From: DATKDP01 sp035546335 | GTDB taxonomy: Bacteria; Acidobacteriota; Thermoanaerobaculia; Gp7-AA8 | Direction: 5' to 3' | DNA length: 64,000 nt | Assembly: GCA_035546335.1 (NCBI GenBank) | Contig: DATKDP010000114.1 | Location: 1-64,000 of the forward strand | Part shown: positions 33,616-41,964 of the stretch, piece by piece | Position numbering within the stretch: position 1 is the first letter of the stretch | Layout: each line of letters begins with the position of its first letter | The notes under the pieces: generated by a model | Told to the model about the DNA's origin: nothing | Database searches by the model: none | The model's input: the letters and a program-made list of their open reading frames with translations, nothing else | Position numbers and translations under genes: made by a program

Positions 33616-34255
33616 CGAAAAACAGCCCAATGCCATGGAACCGCTCGCCGGCGACGAGTACGTTCTCGAGGACACGGGAGAGACACTCGACGACTTTCAG
33701 TTCGACGATCAGCTGGATGCCTCGAACGAGAGCCCGGTCACCGCCGCATCGCAGGCGAATCCGGCTGCCGAAGCGGTGGGTGAGGAGGCTCTTCGCGAGG
33801 AGATCCGCAGTCTCAAGGACCAATACCTGCGGAAGCTGGCCGACTTCGACAACTTCCGGAAGCGCTCGGAGCGCGAAAAGGTCGATTACTTCCGTCATGC
33901 TCTCGCCGACGTCGTTCGCGAGATCCTGCCGGTGATCGACAACTTCGAGCGGGCACTCGCAAGTCCTGGCGACGCCGGCGAGGACTTCAGGAGAGGCGTC
34001 GAGCTGATCTACAAGCAGCTCGCCGAAGTCTTGCAGAAGTCGGGCGTGCGCGCTGTCGGTGAGGCCGCAGAGCATTTCGATCCGACCATTCACGAGGCCG
34101 TGCTTCGGGAGGAGACATCGGAAGTGCCGCCGCACACGGTGATGGATGTTCTTCAGAAAGGCTACTTCCTGAACGATCGTCTGATTCGTCCCGCGATGGT
34201 CAGAGTCTCGGTGGAGCCCCCGACACCAGTGGACGAGGAGGGCGGCTCGAGCTAA
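33608..34255 (+). CDS. grpE: Nucleotide exchange factor GrpE
   Basis: Cochaperone releasing ADP from DnaK. 215 residues with an acidic, probably disordered first 60, then the dimerisation helix (LRKLADFDNFRKRSEREKVD) and the beta-wing head (HFDPTIHEAVLREETSEVPP). It starts at GTG 33608, eight bases inside the end of hrcA, and dnaK follows seven bases later. Co-regulated through CIRCE. Confidence 0.95.
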   Translation: MTDEKQPNAMEPLAGDEYVLEDTGETLDDFQFDDQLDASNESPVTAASQANPAAEAVGEEALREEIRSLKDQYLRKLADFDNFRKRSEREKVDYFRHALADVVREILPVIDNFERALASPGDAGEDFRRGVELIYKQLAEVLQKSGVRAVGEAAEHFDPTIHEAVLREETSEVPPHTVMDVLQKGYFLNDRLIRPAMVRVSVEPPTPVDEEGGSS

Positions 34256-34262
34256 GCGCGCG

Positions 34263-36101
34263 ATGGCGAAAATCCTCGGAATCGATCTCGGGACCACCAA
34301 CTCCTGCGCTGCCGTCGTCGACGTGGCGGCGCCGCAGGTGATTGCCAACCGCGAAGGGAGCCGTACGACTCCGTCGGTTGTCGGCTTCACTGAAGACGGC
34401 GAGCGGCTCGTCGGGCAGATCGCCAAGCGGCAGGCGATCACCAATCCCTTCAACACCGTCTATGCCATCAAACGCCTGATCGGGCGCAAGTACGATTCCG
34501 ACGAGGTCCCGAAGGCGAAAGAGACGCTGCCGTATCAGATCGTGCCGGCCGATAACGGCGACATCAAGGTGCGGATTCGCGACCGCGAGTTCTCCCCGGA
34601 AGAGATCTCGGCCTTCATCCTGATGGAGATCCGGGCCTTCGCCGAGGAGGTTCTGGGTGAGCCGATCACCGAAGCGATCATCACCGTCCCGGCTTACTTC
34701 AACGATTCGCAGCGTCAGGCGACGCGCGATGCGGGGCGCATAGCGGGCCTCGAGGTGCTTCGCATCATCAACGAGCCGACGGCTGCCGCGCTGGCCTACG
34801 GTCTCGACAACACCGGCAACCAGGTGATCGCAGTTTACGACCTGGGAGGCGGCACCTTCGACATCTCCATTCTCAAGCTGCAGGATGGACTCTTCGAAGT
34901 TCTCTCCACGTCCGGCGACACCTATCTCGGTGGCGAGGACTTCGACAAACGGGTCGTCGATTGGATGATCGAGGGCTTCGAGAAGGAGACCGGCATCAAC
35001 CTCCACGACGACCGGATGGCGTTGCAGCGGCTGAAGGAAGCGGCTGAGAAGGCGAAGTGCGAGCTGTCGGTTGCCGACGAGACGCGGATCACGCTGCCCT
35101 TCATCTCGGCCGATCAGGCGGGACCGAAGCACTTGAACCGCGTGCTGACCAGGCGCGAGCTCGAGGCGATGGTCGATGATCTGATCCAGCGGACGATCGG
35201 GCCGGTCAGCGACGCGATGCAGGCCGCCGGCGTGACCCCCGCGCAGATCGATCAGGTCGTTCTCGTAGGGGGCCAGACGAGAATGCCGAAGGTGCTGGAG
35301 GCCGTGGGGAAGGCGTTCAAACGAGAACCGAACCGGAACATCAATCCCGACGAGGTCGTGGCGGTCGGCGCCGCCATCCAGGGAGCGATCCTTCGCGGCG
35401 ACATCAAGGACATGGTCCTGCTCGATGTGACGCCGCTGTCGCTCGGAATCGAGACTCACGGCGGACTCTTCACCAAGATCATCGAGCGCAATGCGACGAT
35501 TCCGACGAAGAACTCGCTCATCTTCACGACGGTGAGCGACAACCAGACCAAAGTTCAGGTTCACGTCCTCCAGGGCGAGCGCGAGTTCTCGCGCGAGAAC
35601 AACAGCCTCGGGAAATTCGATCTCGTCGGGATCCCTCCGGCACCGCGCGGGGTTCCACAGGTCGAAGTGACCTTCGCCATCGATTCGAACGGCATCGTCA
35701 GCGTCACGGCGATGGATCAGGCGACCGGCCAGTCGACCGGAGTGCAGATCAATCCTGCCGGCGGGCTCACGGCCGACGAGATCGATCGGATCATCAAGGA
35801 AGCGAGCGAATACTCCCGGACCGATGCGGCGCGGCGAGAGCTGCGCATTCTCCAGAACAAACTGGAGGGAATGCTCTACACCAACGAGAAGGTTTTCCGG
35901 GAATTCGGGAAGCTTCTGTCGGATGACGACAAGGCGAGAGTGCAGAAGTACATCGCGTCGGGCAAGAGCGCGCTCGCGTCGGAAAGCAAGCAGCAGTTGA
36001 ACGACGCGATTTTCGATCTGCAGAGTGCCTCGCGCATCCTCACCAGCGTCATGCTCTACAACCCGTTCAAGACCGGTGGGCCGGCGGACAGCCCTTCCTG
36101 A
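34263..36101 (+). CDS. dnaK: Chaperone DnaK (Hsp70)
   Basis: ATP-driven chaperone. The ATPase domain starts GIDLGTTNSCAAVV, with VYDLGGGTFDISIL and the linker region DVTPLSLGIETHGG; the substrate domain and a shortened helical lid follow. At 612 residues it is about 25 shorter than E. coli DnaK: the acidic C-terminal tail with the EEVD-like end is missing, and the protein finishes YNPFKTGGPADSPS. Some phyla carry several DnaKs, so this may be the CIRCE-linked paralogue rather than the only one. Confidence 0.96.
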   Translation: MAKILGIDLGTTNSCAAVVDVAAPQVIANREGSRTTPSVVGFTEDGERLVGQIAKRQAITNPFNTVYAIKRLIGRKYDSDEVPKAKETLPYQIVPADNGDIKVRIRDREFSPEEISAFILMEIRAFAEEVLGEPITEAIITVPAYFNDSQRQATRDAGRIAGLEVLRIINEPTAAALAYGLDNTGNQVIAVYDLGGGTFDISILKLQDGLFEVLSTSGDTYLGGEDFDKRVVDWMIEGFEKETGINLHDDRMALQRLKEAAEKAKCELSVADETRITLPFISADQAGPKHLNRVLTRRELEAMVDDLIQRTIGPVSDAMQAAGVTPAQIDQVVLVGGQTRMPKVLEAVGKAFKREPNRNINPDEVVAVGAAIQGAILRGDIKDMVLLDVTPLSLGIETHGGLFTKIIERNATIPTKNSLIFTTVSDNQTKVQVHVLQGEREFSRENNSLGKFDLVGIPPAPRGVPQVEVTFAIDSNGIVSVTAMDQATGQSTGVQINPAGGLTADEIDRIIKEASEYSRTDAARRELRILQNKLEGMLYTNEKVFREFGKLLSDDDKARVQKYIASGKSALASESKQQLNDAIFDLQSASRILTSVMLYNPFKTGGPADSPS

Positions 36102-36123
36102 CGAGGAGGTTCTGCTCACAGCG

Positions 36124-37236
36124 ATGACCACCACACAAAAACGTGATTACTACGAGGTTCTCGGTGTTTCGAGGAGTGCCTCCCTCGAGGAGATCAAGAA
36201 ATCCTATCGGAAGCTCGCCGTTGCCTGGCATCCCGACAAGAATCCCGGCAATCCCGAAGCGGAGGAGCGCTTCAAGGAAGCCGCGGAGGCCTACGGCGTC
36301 CTGTCCGATCAGGACAAGCGGGCGCGCTATGACCGTTTCGGACATCAGGGCGTGGGGGCAACCGGCTTCGACGCCTCGCAGTTCACCGACTTCGCCGACA
36401 TTCTCGGCGACTTGTTCGGGTTCGGCGATCTGTTCGGCGGTGGCCGGCGCCGAGGAACGCGCCCGGCACGCGGCAACGATCTTCGCTACGACCTTCACCT
36501 GAGCTTCAACGACGCCGTCTTCGGTACCGAGGCATCGATCAACGTTCCTCGTGTCGCGAGCTGCGCCACGTGCGGTGGATCGGGAAGCCGGCCCGGCAGT
36601 TCGCCGGCGACCTGCTCGGCATGCGGTGGCCGCGGTCAGATCCGTTACTCCCAGGGTTTCTTCTCCATGGCGCGAACCTGTCCGCAGTGCGGCGGTGCCG
36701 GCAAGGTGATCAAGGACCCATGTGCCGACTGCAATGGTGCAGGGCGTGTGCGCGAAGAGAAACAGCTCTCGGTGAAGATTCCCGCGGGAGTCGACGAAGG
36801 GTCACGACTTCGAGTCGCGGGAGAAGGGGAGGGGGGAATTCTGGGGGGACCGTCGGGCGATCTCTATGTCTTCATCTCGGTCGATGACGATCCGAAATTC
36901 CAGCGCCGCGACTATGACATCCATGTCGAACAGGCGATCTCCTTCGCTCAGGCGGCCCTCGGCGCCGAAGTGAAAGTCGAGACCATCCATGGTGAAGAGT
37001 CGCTGAGAATTCCTCCCGGTACTCAGCCCAATCAGGTTTTTCGCCTCCGCGGCAAGGGCGTTCCATTCGTCGACGGCACCGGAAGGGGAGACGAGTACAT
37101 TCACGTCGCAGTGCGTGTTCCGACCCAGCTGACCCGCGAGCAGCGCGAGCTGATCGAGAAGCTCGCCGAGCTCGATGGGGAGACGCTCGAGGAGAGGGGA
37201 GTGCTCGACAAAGTGAAGGATTTTTTCGGGGGTTAG
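36124..37236 (+). CDS. dnaJ: Chaperone DnaJ (type I Hsp40)
   Basis: Delivers substrates to DnaK and stimulates its ATPase. J domain with the HPD triad (AWHPDKNPG), Gly/Phe-rich region (LGDLFGFGDLFGGGRRRG), four zinc repeats (CATCGGSG, CSACGGRG, CPQCGGAG, CADCNGAG) and C-terminal substrate-binding domains. 370 residues from ATG 36124; the frame is open upstream within dnaK. It is the fourth gene of the heat-shock operon and is followed by an inverted heptamer element. Confidence 0.96.
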   Translation: MTTTQKRDYYEVLGVSRSASLEEIKKSYRKLAVAWHPDKNPGNPEAEERFKEAAEAYGVLSDQDKRARYDRFGHQGVGATGFDASQFTDFADILGDLFGFGDLFGGGRRRGTRPARGNDLRYDLHLSFNDAVFGTEASINVPRVASCATCGGSGSRPGSSPATCSACGGRGQIRYSQGFFSMARTCPQCGGAGKVIKDPCADCNGAGRVREEKQLSVKIPAGVDEGSRLRVAGEGEGGILGGPSGDLYVFISVDDDPKFQRRDYDIHVEQAISFAQAALGAEVKVETIHGEESLRIPPGTQPNQVFRLRGKGVPFVDGTGRGDEYIHVAVRVPTQLTREQRELIEKLAELDGETLEERGVLDKVKDFFGG

Positions 37237-37254
37237 GGGGAGGGGGAAGGGGGG

Positions 37255-37463
37255 AATAGCAGATGGCAGATGGCAGATAGCAGATAGCAGATGGCAGATG
37301 GGGCAAGCAATGCGGCACCTGCCTTCATCTCTTTAGCCTCTGCTACCCCTTACCATCTCCCATCTCCCATCTCCCATCTGCTATCTGCTATCTGCTATTC
37401 TGCCTTCTGCCTTCTGCCTTCTGCCTTCTGCCATCTGCCTTCTGCCTTCTGCCTTCTGCCTTC
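37255..37463. repeat. Inverted heptamer-array element between dnaJ and prmA
   Basis: The left array, 37255-37302, repeats CAGATGG/CAGATAG. The right array, 37353-37463, begins with CATCTCC units, passes through CTATCTG and changes to CTTCTGC units up to six bases before the prmA start. The inner parts are complementary. A 50-base core has no coding sign. Three different unit types succeed one another in the right arm, which suggests spread of one unit type next to another. Confidence 0.95.
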
Positions 37464-37468
37464 AAGAC

Positions 37469-38341
37469 ATGGATTACCTCCTCCGCCTCTCGATTCCTCG
37501 CGACCGCGGTGATCTGGAGACGCTGATCGATGAGCTCCTCTTTCTCTCTCCGGCCCTGGGGAGCGAGGAGAGCCCGAGCGGCGATGGGAGCGTTCGAACC
37601 GTCTACTTCGAGGACGCTGCTGCGCGGGACGATCTTGCGTGGCGGCTTCGCGCGTTGGGGTCGATTGAGGTGACGGCCGAAGACCGTCTGAGCTTCGACT
37701 GGCTCGAGCACTATGAGCAGTCACTGCAGCCGATGGAGATCGGTGAGCGTTTCCTGGTCGTTCCTTCGGAGTCGCTCATTCCGTCCGGCACATCCCGAAT
37801 CGCGATCGTCGTTCCGCAGGAGAGGGCGTTCGGAACTGGATCGCACGAGACGACGTCGCTGTGCCTGCGGATGCTCGAGTCGATCGGCTCTTCGGATCGA
37901 CTCGCTGCGGATGTGGGCACGGGAAGCGGGATTCTGGCGATGGCGATGGCCCTGCTCGGGGTTCCGCGAGTCATCGCCTTCGACAGCGATTTCGAGGCGA
38001 TTCCCGTGCTCGACAGGAATCTCGCCCGGAATCGAGTCGACCAGGGGCGGGTCTTTCCGTTCTGTGGAACGCTGGATGCGCTGCGCGACGTTCAGTTCGA
38101 TCTGGTGACCATGAACATCATCCCCGAGGTGATCATCCCGATGCTTCCGCTGCTGAGCGAGCGGATGAGGGTCGGTGGCCGGGTGATCGTGAGTGGCATT
38201 CTGAGGGAGAGGCGGGATGAGGTCGTCTTCGCGGCTGCAGACGAGGGAATCGATGTCGTGCGGGAGGCAGTCGCCGGCGACTGGTGGTGTGGCGAAGGAT
38301 TGCTGCGCGCTCGCGCTCAGCGGCGCTCGATCGGGACGTAG
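37469..38341 (+). CDS. prmA: Ribosomal protein L11 methyltransferase
   Basis: SAM-dependent enzyme methylating ribosomal protein L11. 290 residues: N-terminal substrate-recognition part with FDWLEHYEQSLQPMEIG, then a Rossmann methyltransferase (RAFGTGSHETTSLCLRMLE, ADVGTGSGILAMAMALLG, DLVTMNIIPEVIIPML in place of the usual NPxY-type motif IV). It often follows dnaJ in bacteria, consistent with this position. The reading frame overlaps the end of convergent gltA by 25 bp. Confidence 0.92.
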   Translation: MDYLLRLSIPRDRGDLETLIDELLFLSPALGSEESPSGDGSVRTVYFEDAAARDDLAWRLRALGSIEVTAEDRLSFDWLEHYEQSLQPMEIGERFLVVPSESLIPSGTSRIAIVVPQERAFGTGSHETTSLCLRMLESIGSSDRLAADVGTGSGILAMAMALLGVPRVIAFDSDFEAIPVLDRNLARNRVDQGRVFPFCGTLDALRDVQFDLVTMNIIPEVIIPMLPLLSERMRVGGRVIVSGILRERRDEVVFAAADEGIDVVREAVAGDWWCGEGLLRARAQRRSIGT

Positions 38342-39603
38342 TCGCGTCGCGACTCGCCGGTGTAGATCTGTCGCGGGCGGGCGATCTTCTGGTCCGGATC
38401 CTGGAGCATTTCCTGCCACTGGGCGAGCCAGCCGCTGGTGCGCGGAATGGCGAAGAGGACGGGGAACATGTCCATCGGGAACCGCATCGCCTGATAGATG
38501 AGTCCCGAATAAAAGTCGACATTGGGATAGAGCCGGCGTGTGACGAAGTAGTCGTCCTCGAGGGCGATTCGCTCGAGCTCGAGGGCGACGTCGAGCAGCG
38601 GATTACGACCTGTGACCTCGAAGACCTCGTCGGCGATTCGCTTGATGATCGTAGCGCGAGGATCGTAATTCTTGTAGACGCGGTGCCCGAAGCCCATCAG
38701 GCGCATCTCTCCCTTCTTGACTCTCCTGATGAAGTCGGGAATGTTACCGACCGATCCGATCTCGATCAGCATCCGGATCACCGCTTCGTTCGCACCGCCA
38801 TGCAGCGGTCCATAGAGCGCGGCCGCCGCCCCGGCGACCGCCGAGTAGGGATCGACGCGCGAGCTGCCGATCGATCGCATCGCGCTCGTGGAGCAGTTCT
38901 GTTCGTGATCGGCGTGCAGGATGAACAGCACGTCGAGGGCACGCTCCAGTACGGCGTTCGGCGCGTACTTCACCTCCGTCATCTTGTACATCATGTTCAG
39001 AAAGTTGCCGGTGTAGGAGAAGTCGTTGTCGGGATAGGCATAGGGCATTCCCACGATGTGACGATAGGCGAACGCCGAGATGGTGATCATTTTGGCGATC
39101 AACCGATGGATCTGTTTCTCGCGAGTCTCCGCATCGTCGATGTTTCTGGCCTCCGGATAGAACGTGCTGAGCGCGGCCACGGTCGAGATCAACATCCCCA
39201 TCGGATTCGAGTCGTAGCGGTAGCCGTCCATGAACTTCTTAATGTTCTCGTGAAGGATCGTGTGATGAGTGATCCGATGAGCCCATAGATCGAGCTCGTC
39301 GCGGCTGGGCAGACTGCCATAGAGCAGCAGATAGGCGGTCTCGAGATAGCTGCTCTGCTCGGCGAGCTGCTCGATCGGATAGCCGCGGTACTCGAGAATT
39401 CCCTTGTCGCCGTCGATGTAGGTGATCGAGCTGCGGCACGCCGCCGTGTTCATGTACGCCGGGTCGTAGGTCATCAGCCCGAAATCGTCGTCGGAGACCT
39501 TGATCGGCCGCAGGTCGAGCGCGCGTATCGTTCCATCGGCGATCGGTACCTCGTAGGATTTACCGGTTCGGTTGTCCGTGATCGTGAGGGTGTCTTTTGC
39601 CAA
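38317..39603 (-). CDS. gltA: Citrate synthase
   Basis: Condenses acetyl-CoA and oxaloacetate at the TCA-cycle entry. About 428 residues of the type II (hexameric, Gram-negative) kind; active-site histidines in GPLHGGANEAVI and MGFGHRVYKNYDPRA and the Asp region DVDFYSGLIYQAM-like (NVDFYSGLIYQAM) are present. TTG 39603 is chosen because GGAGGT lies six bases upstream; a more distant TTG at 39633 lacks this. Its 3' end overlaps prmA tail to tail. Confidence 0.95.
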   Translation of the reverse strand: MAKDTLTITDNRTGKSYEVPIADGTIRALDLRPIKVSDDDFGLMTYDPAYMNTAACRSSITYIDGDKGILEYRGYPIEQLAEQSSYLETAYLLLYGSLPSRDELDLWAHRITHHTILHENIKKFMDGYRYDSNPMGMLISTVAALSTFYPEARNIDDAETREKQIHRLIAKMITISAFAYRHIVGMPYAYPDNDFSYTGNFLNMMYKMTEVKYAPNAVLERALDVLFILHADHEQNCSTSAMRSIGSSRVDPYSAVAGAAAALYGPLHGGANEAVIRMLIEIGSVGNIPDFIRRVKKGEMRLMGFGHRVYKNYDPRATIIKRIADEVFEVTGRNPLLDVALELERIALEDDYFVTRRLYPNVDFYSGLIYQAMRFPMDMFPVLFAIPRTSGWLAQWQEMLQDPDQKIARPRQIYTGESRRDYVPIERR

Positions 39604-39777
39604 CGCGGTACCTCCGGGCGCGAGATCCTGCAACCGTGCTTCAGGCCGCTTGACGTCTGAAGGGCTCCGGCGCCCGATCGATCCGGGAGCCTGCCCGCCC
39701 GACCCGCATTCAGGTGAGGCAACAGACGAGGGGAAGCGAGTATATGCGCCAGCGGATTGCAGGACAAGGGGCCGGAT

Positions 39778-40503
39778 TCATCTCTTCGAGACGCCCTGAG
39801 AGAGGTCTCCTCCTTCGCTGGCGGCGAGGACGACGGCGGCGATTGCCGCGGTCTCCGCACGAAGCCGCCGGGGACCGAGACTTCGCATCAGGCAGCCCGC
39901 GTCACGGGCGAGGCGGAGCTCTTCGTCGCTCCAGCCGCCTTCCGGTCCGATGAAGAGGCGGACACCCGCGGTGGGGGAAACCACCGCGTCTCCTCCCGCT
40001 TCTGCGTCGAAGAGCACTTTGATCCCTTCGACCGAAAGCGCCTGGGCCAGCGGGACCACGGGAGTAATCGCCGCGCATCGCGAGCGCCCCGACTGCTTGG
40101 TCGCCTCGAGAATGATCTTCTTCCACCGCTGGAGGCGCCCGGCCACGCGTTCGGCGCGCACCTCCGTTCGGGCCGTGCTCATCGGAATGAATCGTGAGAC
40201 GCCAAGCTCGCATCCTTTCTGAAGAACGAGCTCGAAACGGTCCGGATGGATGAGCGCGACGGCCAGCTCGATCGAGCGCGCGGGCTCGCGACTCGGTTCG
40301 ATTGCCATGACTGTCAGCTCGGCATGGTCGCTCGCGAGGGCGCGAATCACGGCGGTCGCGTTGACTGCGTCCTGATTGAACAGCTCGACGCTCTCTCCGT
40401 CACGACATCGCGCGACGCGCACTGCGTGATGGAGCTCCTCGCCCGTGAGCCTGACGATCTCCCCCGGAATGAGCGGAGACTCGATGAAGAATCGATTCCT
40501 CAC
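39778..40503 (-). CDS. rsmE: 16S rRNA (uracil-1498-N3)-methyltransferase
   Basis: SPOUT-family enzyme modifying U1498 of 16S rRNA. 241 residues: N-terminal PUA-like part (HHAVRVARCRDGE), the family pattern LVLQKGCELGVSRFIPM, FIGPEGGWSDEELRLARDAG and SLGPRRLRAETAAIAAV forming the knot and SAM site. The spacing to the AmpG-like gene upstream is about 105 bp and contains a fragment of the long dispersed repeat. Confidence 0.93.
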   Translation of the reverse strand: MRNRFFIESPLIPGEIVRLTGEELHHAVRVARCRDGESVELFNQDAVNATAVIRALASDHAELTVMAIEPSREPARSIELAVALIHPDRFELVLQKGCELGVSRFIPMSTARTEVRAERVAGRLQRWKKIILEATKQSGRSRCAAITPVVPLAQALSVEGIKVLFDAEAGGDAVVSPTAGVRLFIGPEGGWSDEELRLARDAGCLMRSLGPRRLRAETAAIAAVVLAASEGGDLSQGVSKR

Positions 40504-40527
40504 GCGCGGAGCATAACAGGGGACCCG

Positions 40528-40575
40528 CAGGGACGAAGTATTGCGGAAGGGACAGAGCCGGGGCTTTCGACGCCC
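40528..40575. repeat. Fragment of the long dispersed inverted repeat
   Basis: GCAGGGACGAAGTATTGCGG ... GGACAGAGCCGGGGCTTTCGACGC-like sequence matches the first half of the left arm of the elements at 18254 and 58159. It fills the gap between rsmE and the carrier gene. Confidence 0.6.
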
Positions 40576-40608
40576 GCTCTCCCCCTCGAAAACAAGATTG
40601 GAGCTCCA

Positions 40609-41820
40609 CTAGCTACGCGCCTCGATCCTCGCGCGCGCGCGCAGCAGGACCACGAGCCCGGGGAATCCGAGCGCGAGCGTGATCCAGAAATAGACTGCGT
40701 ATCCGGTCGTCTGCGCCGTGATTCCGCTGGCCATTCCGATCAGTGATCGTGTGAGTCCGAAGAGTGCCGAGAGGAGCGCGTACTCCGTCGCAGCATATCG
40801 CCGGTCGCAGATCGCCATGAGGAAGGCGAGAAAGGCCGCGGTTCCCAGACCGCCACAGAACGATTCGACGAATGCTGCCGGGTAGAGAAGCGCGCGCCCT
40901 CCGCCGAGGACCGCGGCGAGCGCGTAGCCGGCATTTGAGAGCATCTGAAGGATTCCGAGATGGAGGAGTCCGAAGAAGAGTCCGAAGCGCGTGATGAATG
41001 CGCCGCCGGCGACTGCTCCGGCGATCGTCAGGATCATGCCGGCCGTCGTCGTGACCGTTCCGATTTCGGCCGGCGAGTGACCGCGATCGACCCAGAAGGG
41101 CTTGATCATCGGCAGGAGGGCGGCGTCTCCGAGCTTGTAGAGAAGAACGACCGCAATCAACGATCCAGCGCCGGGGCGGGCGAGCCATGCCCTGAGTCCT
41201 CGAAAGAGCGGCTGGTGCTCTCGAAGCTCTCGCACCGGCGATGGAAGTGTCGTGGCCCAGAGCAGGAGCAGCGCGGTCGCCCCTGCGCCGATGGCGAAGG
41301 CGAGCCACCACCGGTCGCCTCCGCCCACCGCTGCCAGTCCACCGCCCGCCGCGATGATCGCGATACGGTAGGCGGCCACACGCGCCGAGTTGACTGCCCC
41401 CAGAGCAGGCCGGGGCGTGATGGTGATCGTCTGCGCGTCGATGGCGATATCCTGCGTGGCGGAGGCGATCGCCATCAGAGTCACCGTTGCCCAGAAGAGA
41501 TAGCCGGACAGCGGCGTTGCCACCGCGAACACGACCCACGTGAGCGTCAGGACAGAAAGGCATCCGATGATCCATGCGCGATAGCTTCCGAAGCGGTCGA
41601 GCAGCGGAGACCAGAAGAGTTTCGCCGTCCACGCCAGCCCCACGGTGCTGAGCAGCCCGATCTCGGCGAGGCTGACGCCGTTGGCCCGGAGGTAGAGGGG
41701 AAGCAGCTCCGTGATGAAGCCGAACGGAAGCCCCTCGGAGAAGTAGAGAACGGATGCCACGAGAACGAGTGAAGCAAGGCCGCGGCTCTCGCTCCTCCCG
41801 GCGTCGTCGTTCACGATCAC
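40609..41820 (-). CDS. AmpG-like major facilitator transporter
   Basis: 403-residue inner-membrane protein with about 12 hydrophobic helices. The stretch LMAIASATQDIAIDAQTI is the recognisable signature of the AmpG/SLC33 branch, whose members import anhydro-muropeptides in Gram-negative cell-wall recycling; the start GLPFGFITELLPLYLRANGV also fits. Presence of PBP4 and an L,D-transpeptidase in the window agrees with a recycling role, but the substrate is inferred. Confidence 0.8.
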   Translation of the reverse strand: MIVNDDAGRSESRGLASLVLVASVLYFSEGLPFGFITELLPLYLRANGVSLAEIGLLSTVGLAWTAKLFWSPLLDRFGSYRAWIIGCLSVLTLTWVVFAVATPLSGYLFWATVTLMAIASATQDIAIDAQTITITPRPALGAVNSARVAAYRIAIIAAGGGLAAVGGGDRWWLAFAIGAGATALLLLWATTLPSPVRELREHQPLFRGLRAWLARPGAGSLIAVVLLYKLGDAALLPMIKPFWVDRGHSPAEIGTVTTTAGMILTIAGAVAGGAFITRFGLFFGLLHLGILQMLSNAGYALAAVLGGGRALLYPAAFVESFCGGLGTAAFLAFLMAICDRRYAATEYALLSALFGLTRSLIGMASGITAQTTGYAVYFWITLALGFPGLVVLLRARARIEARS

Positions 41821-41845
41821 GGCGAAGCATTATGCGGCAGAAACC

Positions 41846-41962
41846 CTCCATGCCGTCATCCGGAGCCTGAGAACAAGAGACGATGCATCCTCCGTCATCC
41901 TGAGCTCGAAAACCGCGCCGTGCGCCGCTGAAGAGGGAATGACGGGATAAACCGGCATGGAG
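41846..41962. repeat. Dispersed GTCATCC-type hairpin, copy 2
   Basis: Outer ends CTCCATGCCG and CGGCATGGAG are perfect inverted repeats. Inside are GTCATCCTGAGCTCGAAAAC-type sequence, the GC-rich stem CGCGCCGTGCGCCGC and GAGGGAATGAC. The putative group II intron starts immediately after the right end. Confidence 0.8.
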
Positions 41963-41964
41963 TC

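Noticed and set aside
34200..36134. Open frame of about 640 codons antisense to dnaK
   Set aside because: Exact shadow of dnaK with no recognisable domain.
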